IMG/VR virus record: IMGVR_UViG_3300046723_000034
Span: 1 to 23,548 of that record
DNA from: a virus
Reading direction: 5' to 3' (one strand)
Length of the DNA: 23,548 nt
A program made the position numbers and the translations under genes. Shown here in pieces: positions 9,645 through 17,386 of the stretch (positions are counted from its first letter, which is position 1; each line of letters starts with the position of its first letter). The notes beneath the pieces are model-generated. The model did not search any database. It had not been told where the DNA came from and saw nothing but the letters and a program-made list of their open reading frames with translations.

Positions 9645-10270
9645 ACCTCAAAGCGGATGTAGGCGGACAAAAGCGAATTGATCGAATTGATCGAATAGCC
9701 GAATTGCTGGGCCGCTCGCGCGCCCGAAACGAGCGGATCGAAGAACATCACACGGCTTTCACGATGTGAAATTGACCGGATGCCGCTCGAGCCGAACGAG
9801 CGCCGCAACGCGCGACCCTCGAGCAGCATGATCTCGCAAACCTGGCGCAATGCCGGCGGCGCATCTTCGGGCAGATTGTAGCCGCCGGTATATGTGACAA
9901 CGATCGGTTCGCTGCGCGTTTCGAACAGCTCGAGCTTGCCGGATTGCTCCTCGAATTCGTAGACGCTCGGATCGAGCGTCGAGCCGCGCGGCGACTCGAC
10001 CGACGCGATGTCCGCCTCGGCCGCCGGCCAATGACTCAAGAACATGCGGCGTGAGCCCAGGCAGCGCCACGTCTCGCGCACCTCCTCGCGGGCAAAGACG
10101 CGATTGCAAAGCGACGAGATGACATCGGAATAGCGCGTGATGTCCTCGGCGAGCTGCGCGTCCTGGCTCGTGTCCGTTGGCGGGATGCCCATTGCGAGCT
10201 TGATCGCGTCGAGCGTGAGCAGATCGTAGGTATCGGCGGGCGTTAGGATTTTGGTGATGATGTCAGCCAT
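9641..10270 (-). CDS. Head-tail connector protein, HK97 gp6-like
   Basis: The 209-residue protein resembles HK97 gp6-type connector proteins. The N-terminal helical part contains LLTLDAIKLAMGIPPTDTSQ and DAQLAEDITRYSDVISSLCN, typical of the family start; a beta portion follows with RRMFLSHWPAAEADIASVE and LELFETRSEPIVVTYTGGYN, and the last helical part has LPEDAPPALRQVCEIMLLEG. Gp6 proteins form a dodecameric ring beneath the portal. The C-terminus (SINSINSLLSAYIRFEV) lies beyond the usual family core. The ATG shares one base with the stop of the collagen-like gene (TGATG). Confidence 0.75.
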   Translation of the reverse strand: MADIITKILTPADTYDLLTLDAIKLAMGIPPTDTSQDAQLAEDITRYSDVISSLCNRVFAREEVRETWRCLGSRRMFLSHWPAAEADIASVESPRGSTLDPSVYEFEEQSGKLELFETRSEPIVVTYTGGYNLPEDAPPALRQVCEIMLLEGRALRRSFGSSGIRSISHRESRVMFFDPLVSGARAAQQFGYSINSINSLLSAYIRFEV

Positions 10271-11280
10271 CAGCCGGCCTCACCGTGGAATTGAGCGAAC
10301 AGCTCGCGCAGCTCGAGCGGCGCGCCGGCGTTGCCGTCGTCCATGAGCGGCGTTGCCGTGTAGGTCTTGCGATCGATGCGCCAGGCCACGATCGCCGGCG
10401 CCGGCGCCGCCATGCCTGGCATGCCGCGCTCGCCGCGCTCGCCCTTGCCGCCGGGGAGTCCCTGCTTGCCGGGCCGCCCGGCCGACGCGATCAATTGCCA
10501 GCCGTCGCCAGGGCACGGCCCCGGATTGTCGGCGCGGGCGATGAAGCCGCAGCCGTTCAATGCAACGACCTCGAGGGCGCGGTAGCTCTCGCCCTCGCGC
10601 CAGGTGCCGCGGACGACCGGGACCGGCGCGTCGCGCCCGGCCGCGGCAACGAGCGCCCAATCCTCATGCGGCGGCGCGGCCGCGGTATCCCGGCGCGCCT
10701 GCCAAGTGCTGCCGGCGGCGGCGACGAGCTCGCCCTCGTAATGGACTGCGCCGGCGGCAAAAATCTTGACCGCGCGCAACGCCCCCGGTGCGCCCTTCTC
10801 GCCGCGCTCGCCGGTCGGGCCGGCCGGGCCGGGCTCGCCCCGCTCGCCTTGGCCTCCTGGCGCGCCACGGTCGCCCGCTGGGCCGCGTTCGCCGGGAGGG
10901 CCTATGTCACCTAGCGGGCCGGGCAAACCGCGCTCACCGGGCGCCCCGCACGCGCCTGGCGGCCCTTCCTTGCCGGGCGCACCGGGCGCACCGGGCTCGC
11001 CGGTCGGGCCGGGCGCCCCATCGGCCCCGCTGCGGAGCTCGGCCAGGCGCGCGGCCGCCATCTCGCGCATATCGGTGCGGGCGATCGCGACCTCGGCGCG
11101 GAGCTCGGCCAGCGTGGCCGCGGTCTGCGCCTGGGCGAGGGCGTGCTCGCGCTGCCACTGGCACCGGGCGTTGTCGAGCACCTCGGCCAGGACTTCGCGC
11201 CACGCCTCAAGCAGACATTCGGCGGCGTCCGATCCGATCGGCGTTGGCAAAGATGTTTCCGACTTCTCGATGTATGTCAT
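10270..11280 (-). CDS. Collagen-like phage protein with two Gly-X-Y blocks
   Basis: The 336-residue protein has a helical, probably coiled-coil N-terminus (residues about 20-84, rich in Ala, Leu, Arg, Glu), then 27 successive Gly-X-Y triplets (residues 85-165, many GPP, GER and GAP). A globular part, about 166-266, holds two modules each ending in a Trp-rich motif ([20 protein letters not shown] and DGWQLIAS); these resemble carbohydrate-binding or ChiC-type beta modules, a guess from the motifs. Eight further Gly-X-Y triplets follow (267-290). Collagen-like phage proteins form trimeric, rod-like fibres or decorations. Its place between portal and connector is unusual, as fibre genes normally lie after the baseplate. 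It overlaps the portal gene by 74 bases, with AGAAGG about nine bases before the ATG. Confidence 0.85.
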   Translation of the reverse strand: MTYIEKSETSLPTPIGSDAAECLLEAWREVLAEVLDNARCQWQREHALAQAQTAATLAELRAEVAIARTDMREMAAARLAELRSGADGAPGPTGEPGAPGAPGKEGPPGACGAPGERGLPGPLGDIGPPGERGPAGDRGAPGGQGERGEPGPAGPTGERGEKGAPGALRAVKIFAAGAVHYEGELVAAAGSTWQARRDTAAAPPHEDWALVAAAGRDAPVPVVRGTWREGESYRALEVVALNGCGFIARADNPGPCPGDGWQLIASAGRPGKQGLPGGKGERGERGMPGMAAPAPAIVAWRIDRKTYTATPLMDDGNAGAPLELRELFAQFHGEAG

Positions 11281-12637
11281 CGCGGCTGGCCTTCTGCGGC
11301 GGCTTCGGCTGGTCGGCCGGTTTCGGCTGGTCGGTGGGCGCCGGCGGCGGCGCGCCAGGCGCAGGCGCGGCCGGGATCTTGCCGACCTGACTCAAGGGCA
11401 CGACTTGCTGTTGCACGCGCGGCTCATCGCCGAATGGCACGGCCTCGAGGCCCTCCATCTCGCGCGCCTCGTTGGGCGCGTAGATGCCGCCTTGCACGCC
11501 GCGCGCCAGCGAGTCGATCCGGTCTTTCTGCGCCGAGCGCAGCAACGCGCCGGTGTCGAATTCCACATACTCGTCCGGCTGGCCTTTGAGCTGGAACATC
11601 GCGCCGATGGCTTCCTCGATGTGGTTGAGCGCGAAGCCGAGCCCGCTCGCGATCCAGCTCTGCATCAGCAATTCGGTGGACGAAAACCCGCTGGTGCCGA
11701 GCCCGAAGATTTGCAGCGGAATGCGGAAGGCGAGCGCGATGTGCTCGTTGGTCAGCTTGAGAACGTCCGCGGTCGCCGCGTCGCGCCCGCCGACGGCCCA
11801 CGGCTGCACCTTGAGGCCGGCGGTGAGGATCGGCGTGCCGCCTTGCTTGAGGCCCTTCGCCTGCTCGTTCCAGCGGTCGCGCAACGCCTGAACCTGATCC
11901 TTATCGAGGATGAGATCGGTCGAGAGCACGGCGCTCGGCCGCGCTTCGTTCGTGTAGAACGACCCTTGCTGATTGACGATAGCTGCGCCGGCGCCGATGT
12001 CGGCATAGGCGGCAACGATCGGCGACTCGCCCACCAGCGGTGTCGGCTGGCGATATCGCTTGGTATGCAAGCGGATATGCAGCACGTCGCGCTGCGGCAC
12101 CAACAACTGATTGTCGGCGCCAAGGCGGCGTTGAATAACGTCGTTGCCGTAGAGTTGATAGAAAATCTCGCCGTTGACCGCGAGCCGCGGCTGCGACATC
12201 AGCGGGTCCATCAGGTGGAGCTCATCCACCTCGTAGCGATCGTTGCGCAACGCCAGCGCATAGGTGTTGCCGTGCTCATAGAGCGAGCGCGTTGCATTGA
12301 GCATGAAATCGCTTGTTGATTGATAATCGTTGAAATAGCGCAACAGGCGGGACAGCGCCGAATTCTTGACGCGGTCGCGCCCGCCCTTTGAGTTGAGCCG
12401 CCAGTGATCGCCAGGGCACATGGCCACGGTCTGCGAATAGGCCGAGACGCAAGCCTCGACCATTGCCGACCGTGGCGCGGTGATCGGGTCGTATCCCTGT
12501 TGCCACCAATTCCAAGCGGCGCCATCCGGCAACCAGCCGCCCGTCACCGACAGATTGTAAGGGCCAGGGCGAAAGTCGCCTTCGCCTCGGCGAACGAGGC
12601 GATCGGCGATCCGCCCTAGCCAGGCGCGTGCGCTCAC
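11207..12637 (-). CDS. Portal protein, HK97 family
   Basis: The 476-residue product matches HK97-type portal proteins: [36 protein letters not shown], the [20 protein letters not shown] segment, [14 protein letters not shown], the [20 protein letters not shown] loop, [20 protein letters not shown] and [16 protein letters not shown]. The C-terminal 60 residues are Pro/Ala-rich. The portal forms the dodecameric DNA gate at one capsid vertex and receives the terminase. The start is GTG (VSARAWLG), whose GTGA overlaps the previous stop by four bases; the longer in-frame extension upstream is Arg-rich nonsense read out of frame over the preceding small gene. The portal gene follows the capsid gene, the reverse of the usual order. 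Confidence 0.9.
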   Translation of the reverse strand: MSARAWLGRIADRLVRRGEGDFRPGPYNLSVTGGWLPDGAAWNWWQQGYDPITAPRSAMVEACVSAYSQTVAMCPGDHWRLNSKGGRDRVKNSALSRLLRYFNDYQSTSDFMLNATRSLYEHGNTYALALRNDRYEVDELHLMDPLMSQPRLAVNGEIFYQLYGNDVIQRRLGADNQLLVPQRDVLHIRLHTKRYRQPTPLVGESPIVAAYADIGAGAAIVNQQGSFYTNEARPSAVLSTDLILDKDQVQALRDRWNEQAKGLKQGGTPILTAGLKVQPWAVGGRDAATADVLKLTNEHIALAFRIPLQIFGLGTSGFSSTELLMQSWIASGLGFALNHIEEAIGAMFQLKGQPDEYVEFDTGALLRSAQKDRIDSLARGVQGGIYAPNEAREMEGLEAVPFGDEPRVQQQVVPLSQVGKIPAAPAPGAPPPAPTDQPKPADQPKPPQKASRDDIHREVGNIFANADRIGRRRMSA

Positions 12638-12963
12638 GTCGATGGGTTTGCCGTGGTCGCTCTGGTCGGATAGGTGCCGCGCTGCGGAGTCTTGCCCGCC
12701 TCGGCCTGGCGCTTTTCGCGCTCGGCCGCCGGCAGCATGCCGGTATCGGCCGGCGAGCCGTCCGGCTCCTTCTCGACCACATGCACGCCGCTTGCCGCCA
12801 GGTCGTTTTCCTCCTGGGTCGGCGTCGGCTTCACGCCCGCCATTGTCTCGCGTTGCTCGGCGTGTCCTTTCTCGCGGGCGGTCTTTTCGTCCGCGAGCCG
12901 CTTCTTGGTTTCCTCGACGCGCTTCTTGTTGGCGGCGGCGTCGTCGTGAGGCTGATCGGCCAT
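12634..12963 (-). CDS. Small charged, probably disordered protein between capsid and portal
   Basis: The 109-residue protein begins MADQPHDDAAANKKRVEETK and is rich in Lys, Glu, Arg and Ala. Residues about 8-42 form a charged helix and the rest, including TPTQEENDLAASGVHVVEKE, looks disordered. I do not recognise a domain. An AAAGGAA ribosome binding site lies six bases before the ATG, and the stop overlaps the portal start by four bases, so it is expressed with the virion genes. By location it could be a scaffold-like or head-associated factor, but nothing in the sequence proves this. Confidence 0.7.
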   Translation of the reverse strand: MADQPHDDAAANKKRVEETKKRLADEKTAREKGHAEQRETMAGVKPTPTQEENDLAASGVHVVEKEPDGSPADTGMLPAAEREKRQAEAGKTPQRGTYPTRATTANPST

Positions 12964-13024
12964 CTGATGTTCCTTTCGTTTGCGTGTGTTTCAGTCTTTC
13001 ACCCAAAGGGTGATAAGGCGTGAA

Positions 13025-15160
13025 CTACCAAGTAACGCCGGCAACCCAAGCAACGACGCCCGCACGCCTGATGCACCAGTTCGTTGGTAGGATCAGCCGA
13101 AGGGCGAGGCTATCGGTTTGGAACATCGACTTGGCCGGCGCACCGACCACGGCGGGCGCCCCGGACGTGCCGATGTCGGTCGGCGCGGTGTCGTCGAAGA
13201 CCAGCGTAGCCTGGTCGCTGATTTCGAACCTTGGCGCGTCGCCGCCAACCGCCACGAAGTCGGCGGCATCGAGGGCGATCACCGTGCCGAGCGGCACCGT
13301 GCCAGAAGTGATGACCGGCCATCCGCCGAGCCTGCCTTGACTGATTTCGTCGCGGAACGGGAAAACGCCCGCGCCCGGCGCCGCTACAAGCCCGATAGAA
13401 TTTGCTTGCTGCGGATTGAGAAGCCAGACCGGCGCGCGCACATTGCCCTTGGTGCCGGTGAGCAGCGCGCCGGATATTTGCTTGATGTCACCGACCAGGG
13501 CGGTGAAGCCGCCGGCGGCGGTCGGCGTCAAGCCGGCCACGCCGTTGAGGATGCCGGCGGGCCGCACCACGGTCGCCGGGTTGGCATCGAGCAGCACACT
13601 ATCAAGCGAGATAGCGGTGTCGTTTTGGATCGCGTCGCGGAGCAAGCCCTCGACCGCCGGCACGGAATGCTCGGACAATTCCCTGGTCCAAGTGGTGATC
13701 ACGGCCATTTTCTTCGGCGTCAAGGTCTGCGAGCTGAACAGCCCTTGGCGAACCGGGATCGGCAAACCTTCACCAACAAACGAGCCGGCGATCGTCGGCG
13801 TGGTCGCGCGCGTCGGGATCAGGATTTTGCCGTAGGGACCAAACGAAAGCGACAATCCCTTCGCTGCAAGCCGCGGATAGATCGCCGCCGGATAGAGGAC
13901 TTCCATGAACGCAGCGTAGGTGGTCTGCGCCAATTCCGCGGCCCATCCGACCGCGGTAGTGGTGGCCGGCGCGGTCGCGGCGCGCATGATCCACATCACC
14001 GCTTGCCGGTGCTGCTCGTCGTCCCCGTAGATTTCGCGCATCGTCACGTCGATCGGCTGGCGCTTCTGATGCGCGAACAATTGCGCGACGCCGCAATGCA
14101 CGAGCAGATCGAGTCCTTCCGTTTTCTTGCGTGGCATTCCGAACGGCCGCGGCGTGTCGATGCTCGCAGTCTGGTGGGCGGCGATTGGAGTGATGGCCGT
14201 GCTGCCGCGAGCGGTGGTGACGAGCGCGCGCGAGCCGCCATTGTCGGAAGTCTCACCGAGTTGCCGCTCGGCATCGCGCAGGGAAGCGAGCGTGCGTTCC
14301 GCCTGCGTGAGGCTTGCGCTCAACTCGTTGGCGGCGCCCAGGCTGTCATCGCTGACGTTGCTGGCGTCGCCCTGCTTGTCCCAATGGTCGGTCAATTGAT
14401 CTTTCAGTCCGTTGATGCGTTGTTCGACCGCAGTAATACGTTGAGCAAACGACGACATGGTCGTGCCCTTTCTGATGGGAGGTCGTGTCGGCTTGCCCGC
14501 CGGTTGAGCCCCGCGGCGAGCGGCCCGGTCTTTTGCGCCATGCCCGGCGAAGACGAGGTCGATCGTTGCAGGGGAAATTCTAAGGCCCTTGGCGACCGCC
14601 AGGGCGTTTGGATTGGCCGGGACCGAGACCAGGCTGCACTCGACCAGCTCGGCTTTGGTATAAAACACGCCGTAGTCGGACTCCTTGCGCGGCTTGGTTT
14701 CCATCGGCCGGAAGCCGACCGAAACGGCGCGCAGAATGTCGGCAGCGATCAACGCGCGGAGCTCGTCGATGCGCTCGGACGTGCCCTTGGGCGCCAGCTC
14801 GAGCTCGCCGCGCAATTGCTTGTCCACGACGCGGAGCTTGCTCCACTTGCCGATCGGCCATGATGAGTTGTGAGCAAACAAAGCAATCGGGTTTTTCTTG
14901 AAGGCGGCGAGCTCCCAGCCGTCCGCCATGATCACGTCATCCATTCGATCCGGCGTTTCGTCGGAGAGGATGAACTCAAGCGCCCCGACCTTGCCCTCGT
15001 GGGTCTTGTGGCGAATGTCGCCGGCGCCGCGATTTTCCCAAAGTATCTGGCAGGCCTCCTCGTCCCCGATCTCGTCGGTGCACCGCTCCATGAAATCGTC
15101 CTCGCTCTCGTCCTCCTCGGGCTCGAGGTCTTGGCGAGATAGCTTCGCGGCTGCGTCCAT
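13025..15160 (-). CDS. Fused HK97-type prohead protease and major capsid protein (711 aa)
   Basis: One open frame carries two head proteins. Residues about 45-205 form an S78/U35-type prohead protease: a Phe-Ala-His segment (His97 in LFAHNSSWPIGKW), ILRAVSVGFRPMET, and the catalytic ELVECSLVSVPANPNAL (Ser176). A basic linker (about 207-234) leads to MSSFAQRITAVEQRINGLKD at 235, the start of the coiled-coil delta/scaffold region. The HK97-fold capsid domain occupies about 350-711 (KILIPTRATTPTIAGSFVGE, SQTLTPKKMAVITTWTRELS, SLDSVLLDANPATVVRPAGI, SQGRLGGWPVITSGTVPLGT). The protease removes the delta domain after shell assembly. The start has TAGGAGG six bases upstream. A functional internal start for capsid alone is likely. 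Confidence 0.9.
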   Translation of the reverse strand: MDAAAKLSRQDLEPEEDESEDDFMERCTDEIGDEEACQILWENRGAGDIRHKTHEGKVGALEFILSDETPDRMDDVIMADGWELAAFKKNPIALFAHNSSWPIGKWSKLRVVDKQLRGELELAPKGTSERIDELRALIAADILRAVSVGFRPMETKPRKESDYGVFYTKAELVECSLVSVPANPNALAVAKGLRISPATIDLVFAGHGAKDRAARRGAQPAGKPTRPPIRKGTTMSSFAQRITAVEQRINGLKDQLTDHWDKQGDASNVSDDSLGAANELSASLTQAERTLASLRDAERQLGETSDNGGSRALVTTARGSTAITPIAAHQTASIDTPRPFGMPRKKTEGLDLLVHCGVAQLFAHQKRQPIDVTMREIYGDDEQHRQAVMWIMRAATAPATTTAVGWAAELAQTTYAAFMEVLYPAAIYPRLAAKGLSLSFGPYGKILIPTRATTPTIAGSFVGEGLPIPVRQGLFSSQTLTPKKMAVITTWTRELSEHSVPAVEGLLRDAIQNDTAISLDSVLLDANPATVVRPAGILNGVAGLTPTAAGGFTALVGDIKQISGALLTGTKGNVRAPVWLLNPQQANSIGLVAAPGAGVFPFRDEISQGRLGGWPVITSGTVPLGTVIALDAADFVAVGGDAPRFEISDQATLVFDDTAPTDIGTSGAPAVVGAPAKSMFQTDSLALRLILPTNWCIRRAGVVAWVAGVTW
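14456..14472 (-). promoter_or_regulatory. Internal ribosome binding site and start for capsid alone
   Basis: Inside the protease-capsid frame, GAAAGGG (14466-14472) lies seven bases before an in-frame ATG (14456-14458) that begins MSSFAQRITAVEQ. This is exactly where stand-alone HK97 capsid proteins start, ahead of the coiled-coil delta region. Starting here would give a 477-residue capsid protein in excess over the fusion, as capsid must outnumber protease. The motif is seen; its use is inferred. Confidence 0.6.
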
Positions 15161-15190
15161 AGCCGGCCTCCTACCAAAATTTGGGAATGG

Positions 15191-15238
15191 AAAAGCGGCT
15201 CGCCGCGGCCGGCGTGGTTAGGTCGGCCGCAGCGAGCC
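15191..15238 (-). terminator. Strong intrinsic terminator upstream of the protease-capsid gene
   Basis: Arms at 15224-15238 and 15197-15211 (minus strand GGCTCGCTGCGGCCG and CGGCCGCGGCGAGCC) pair over 15 positions, 14 Watson-Crick plus one G-U, with a 12-base loop. On the minus strand the stem is followed by GCTTTTCC and, further on, a second four-T run. The T tract is short for a classical terminator but the stem is very stable. It sits 30 bases before the capsid gene start, downstream of the lysis genes. Confidence 0.7.
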
Positions 15239-15254
15239 TACCGCACTGTGCCTC

Positions 15255-15656
15255 TCAGCGGTGCGGGTTGGGATCGTCGGAGCGATGCCCGGCCGCCATG
15301 GCGCCGGCGCCGGCGCCGGTCTCGACCGCGATGCCGAACTTGCATTCGTCGCGCGACTGCACAACCGGATGGTCGCGCGAGCCGGACCTGATTTTCACGA
15401 AATTGATCGAGCGGCCCCACGCCTCCGAAATCAGGATCGAGGTATTCGGCTTGGCGACAACGGTGACCTCGCCGCCCTTGCTGTCGAACAAGTCGTTGAA
15501 CAGGTTGCCGTCGCTCGAGACCTGAAAGGTCAAATTTGCGGGCGTGAATTCCTGCGGGACGGTGATGCGGACGATGTTGCCCGCGGAGCAGTCTGCGGCA
15601 TCTGAAAGCGACTCGCCGAGCGGAATGGTCGGCCCATCAACAATAGTGATCGACAT
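15255..15656 (-). CDS. Unknown beta-rich protein between endolysin and capsid genes
   Basis: The 133-residue protein begins MSITIVDGPTIPLGESLSDA and has the segments GNIVRITVPQEFTPANLTFQ and SSDGNLFNDLFDSKGGEVTV, then SINFVKIRSGSRDHPVVQSR. The pattern is beta-rich, like small phage decoration or accessory proteins, but I cannot name a family; decoration is only a guess from fold and proximity to the capsid. The last 35 residues are Gly/Ala-rich and ordinary. A GGGGAG ribosome binding site lies eight bases before the ATG. It is the last gene before a strong terminator. Confidence 0.7.
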   Translation of the reverse strand: MSITIVDGPTIPLGESLSDAADCSAGNIVRITVPQEFTPANLTFQVSSDGNLFNDLFDSKGGEVTVVAKPNTSILISEAWGRSINFVKIRSGSRDHPVVQSRDECKFGIAVETGAGAGAMAAGHRSDDPNPHR

Positions 15657-15686
15657 TGGGTAATCTCCCCTTTTTAGGATTGCGGG

Positions 15687-16670
15687 TTAGACGATGCCGG
15701 CCGTGATCAGCGCCTCGACATCCGCGAACAGGTCATTGGCCTCGGGCCGGACCTCGACCTCGCGCCGGTTGATTGGTCCCCAATGCTGGCGCAGATGGCG
15801 CAGCGCAACGGCCGCGGCCTCGACCGCGAATTGCGGGCAGCACTTGCAGAGCTTCTGGAATGCGCGGCCCTCGCCGGCACCGTAGTTTTCCCAATCCGTT
15901 TCCGAACACTCGACGCCATCGGCAAAGATGTGCAACGCGCATTGCGCCGGCGGCTCGATGCCGAGCCCGGCAGCGTATTCCGCCATCAGCTTTTCGATCT
16001 CGGTCGAGCAGCTTGAGGAATTGAAACTTTGCTGGAACAGCCCGGCCTCGGCGGTTTCACTTTCGACGTTGGTCGCGCTCTGGTCGCGACCCTCGCAATG
16101 CTGGCCGGACGACTCTCGCATACCGAGGCCGAGCAATAAGACAAAAAGGTGCCGCAGGGTTTTTAGTCCGGCGGTTTCGTTGCTCATCTCGAGGTCGTTG
16201 AATATGTCGGCGTACCATGCGAGCGCGTCCTTGTCCTCGTTGTGCGAATTGGCTTTCGCCATATCGAGCGCGGATGTGTCGAAGGCAAATAGTTTGCGAA
16301 TGCACGTTGCGAACGCGATCGCCATGCCGGCGATATAGGCGGGCGGCGCCTGGCCGCGGTCGGCCCATTCGTAATGCGCAATCGCGGACGAGCGCGCCAG
16401 GCCGACAATGGCGGCCGCGGTCGCCGGGTCGAGCGGCTCGAGCAGCGGCGGCGGGTAGGGCGGCAAGCCGAATTCGGCGTCGAGCGCGTCCCAGGTCTGC
16501 GGCCCGACCACGCCGTCAACGACGAGGTCGCACATGAGTTGATAAACCTCAACCGCGTCGGCGGTGATGTTGCCGAAGTCGCCGTCGAGCGGGCGCACGC
16601 CGAGCAGGCGTTGCACCAGCGTCACCTGGCTCCCTTGCGAGCCGATCGAGATCGTGGGCCGCTCGATCAT
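15687..16670 (-). CDS. Endolysin-like protein: PG-binding domain plus lysozyme-like domain
   Basis: The 327-residue protein has an N-terminal peptidoglycan-binding domain of the PG_binding_1 type (residues about 8-66: GSQGSQVTLVQRLLGV, then DGDFGNITADAVEVYQ and VDGVVGPQTWDAL). The C-terminal domain has LLGLGMRESSGQHCEGRD (Glu186 as likely catalytic acid) and, 20 residues on, EAGLFQQSFNSSS, the arrangement of SLT/lysozyme-like glycosidases. No signal peptide is visible, so release would depend on the holin. The chosen ATG overlaps the holin stop as ATGA; a 53-codon upstream extension lies out of frame over the holin gene. Six cysteines in the C-terminal domain are noticeable. A virion role cannot be excluded. 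Confidence 0.8.
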   Translation of the reverse strand: MIERPTISIGSQGSQVTLVQRLLGVRPLDGDFGNITADAVEVYQLMCDLVVDGVVGPQTWDALDAEFGLPPYPPPLLEPLDPATAAAIVGLARSSAIAHYEWADRGQAPPAYIAGMAIAFATCIRKLFAFDTSALDMAKANSHNEDKDALAWYADIFNDLEMSNETAGLKTLRHLFVLLLGLGMRESSGQHCEGRDQSATNVESETAEAGLFQQSFNSSSCSTEIEKLMAEYAAGLGIEPPAQCALHIFADGVECSETDWENYGAGEGRAFQKLCKCCPQFAVEAAAVALRHLRQHWGPINRREVEVRPEANDLFADVEALITAGIV

Positions 16671-16903
16671 CGGTACATCAGATGCGGTTCCGGCAGGCCG
16701 GGACCGAAGCCGATCAACCCGGAAAGCCAGACTAGAACGGCGATAATGCAGAGCAGACCGACGATGACCTTGCCCCACTTGTAGACGTTCGCGTCGATCG
16801 ACCAACCCATGAAGCCCGTGATCAACCAAACAATGCAGAATGCGATGAAGATGACGATCGCGATGTAAAGCAGGAGGTAAGCAAAGCTGATGAGAATTCC
16901 CAT
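16667..16903 (-). CDS. Two-helix membrane protein, probable holin
   Basis: This 78-residue protein has two hydrophobic segments, about residues 3-32 (LISFAYLLLYIAIVIFIAFC) and 45-67 (KVIVGLLCIIAVLVWLSGLI), joined by a short polar turn, fitting a class II holin. It overlaps the endolysin start by four bases, the usual lysis-cassette layout. A GGGAGG ribosome binding site lies seven bases before the ATG, overlapping the upstream HNH stop region. Holins share little sequence, so this call depends on topology and the adjacent lysin gene; no antiholin or spanin gene is visible nearby. Confidence 0.7.
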   Translation of the reverse strand: MGILISFAYLLLYIAIVIFIAFCIVWLITGFMGWSIDANVYKWGKVIVGLLCIIAVLVWLSGLIGFGPGLPEPHLMYR

Positions 16904-16915
16904 TTGATCGCCTCC

Positions 16916-17242
16916 CTATCGAACCTTGTTTGCCGGATGCTTCGGATCGAGCGGCCAGCCGTCGTCGTCAACGTCGATGCTGTAGCCGTCGAGCTCGATG
17001 AAACGCTTGGACGAGTTGTGGCAGGCTTCGCAGAGCGATTGCAGCTTGCCGATTACAAACTTGTTCCAATCGCCCTTGTGCGGCTCGACGTGATCGACGA
17101 TGCGAGCGACCGTGACGACGCCGCGCGCCAGGCAGAAGGCGCAGAGCGGATGCGCTCGCAGTTGCAACCGGCGCCGCCGCTGCCACGACGCCTTGCCGTA
17201 GAAATGCGACCAGGCGGTGCGGGCCTCGCCTGGTCGCGGCAT
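16916..17242 (-). CDS. HNH endonuclease, packaging type (HK97 gp74-like)
   Basis: The 108-residue protein carries a complete HNH motif: HPLCAFCLARGVVTVARIVD, then HVEPHKGDW and LQSLCEACHNSSKR. Two Cys-x-x-Cys pairs bind zinc, Asp-His (VDHV) is the catalytic pair, and His-Asn closes the motif. Small HNH proteins near terminase genes stimulate cohesive-end cleavage during packaging in HK97-like phages. The gene follows the terminase genes but is separated from them by the PEP-CTERM gene and a small ORF. GAGG lies seven bases before the ATG. It overlaps nothing upstream, three bases after the preceding small ORF stop. Confidence 0.88.
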   Translation of the reverse strand: MPRPGEARTAWSHFYGKASWQRRRRLQLRAHPLCAFCLARGVVTVARIVDHVEPHKGDWNKFVIGKLQSLCEACHNSSKRFIELDGYSIDVDDDGWPLDPKHPANKVR

Positions 17243-17245
17243 GGC

Positions 17246-17386
17246 TCAACCTCGTTCAACCAATTTGCCGCGCAAGGAGCCGGCGACCCGGATGCGCTTC
17301 TTGACGCGGCCTTTGCGGTCGCGAATGATCCGCCAATGAGTGGCCACCGCGTGGCGTTTCTTGGCACTAGGCCGATGCCGCCGCAT
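17246..17386 (-). CDS. Possible 46-residue basic protein
   Basis: An ATG frame of 46 codons ends three bases before the HNH start and overlaps the end of the PEP-CTERM gene by 20 bases. Its product is strongly basic (MRRHRPSAKKRHAVATHWRI, then KGRVKKRIRV). There is no good ribosome binding site, so translation would need coupling. Tight packing and a coherent basic composition favour a real gene, but the absence of a known family leaves doubt. Confidence 0.4.
   Translation of the reverse strand: MRRHRPSAKKRHAVATHWRIIRDRKGRVKKRIRVAGSLRGKLVERG

Noticed and set aside
9757-9771. TTTCAC-GAT-GTGAAA, a parS look-alike
   Set aside because: The three-base centre breaks the 16-bp parS symmetry and it lies inside the connector coding sequence.
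10766-12319. 517-codon plus-strand frame opposite portal and collagen-like genes
   Set aside because: Its Pro/Ser/Gly pattern mirrors the Gly-X-Y codons on the other strand; no ribosome binding site or family.
12638-13006. N-terminal extension of the portal frame
   Set aside because: Arg-rich and out of frame over the small disordered protein gene; the GTG overlapping its stop is a better start.
12998-13013. TCACCC-AAA-GGGTGA hairpin after the capsid gene
   Set aside because: Only a 6-bp stem with no T tract on either strand, so not a convincing terminator.
13118-14863. 581-codon plus-strand frame opposite the protease-capsid gene
   Set aside because: Antisense to a well-recognised gene, Arg/Ala/Asp-rich nonsense composition typical of GC-rich shadow frames.
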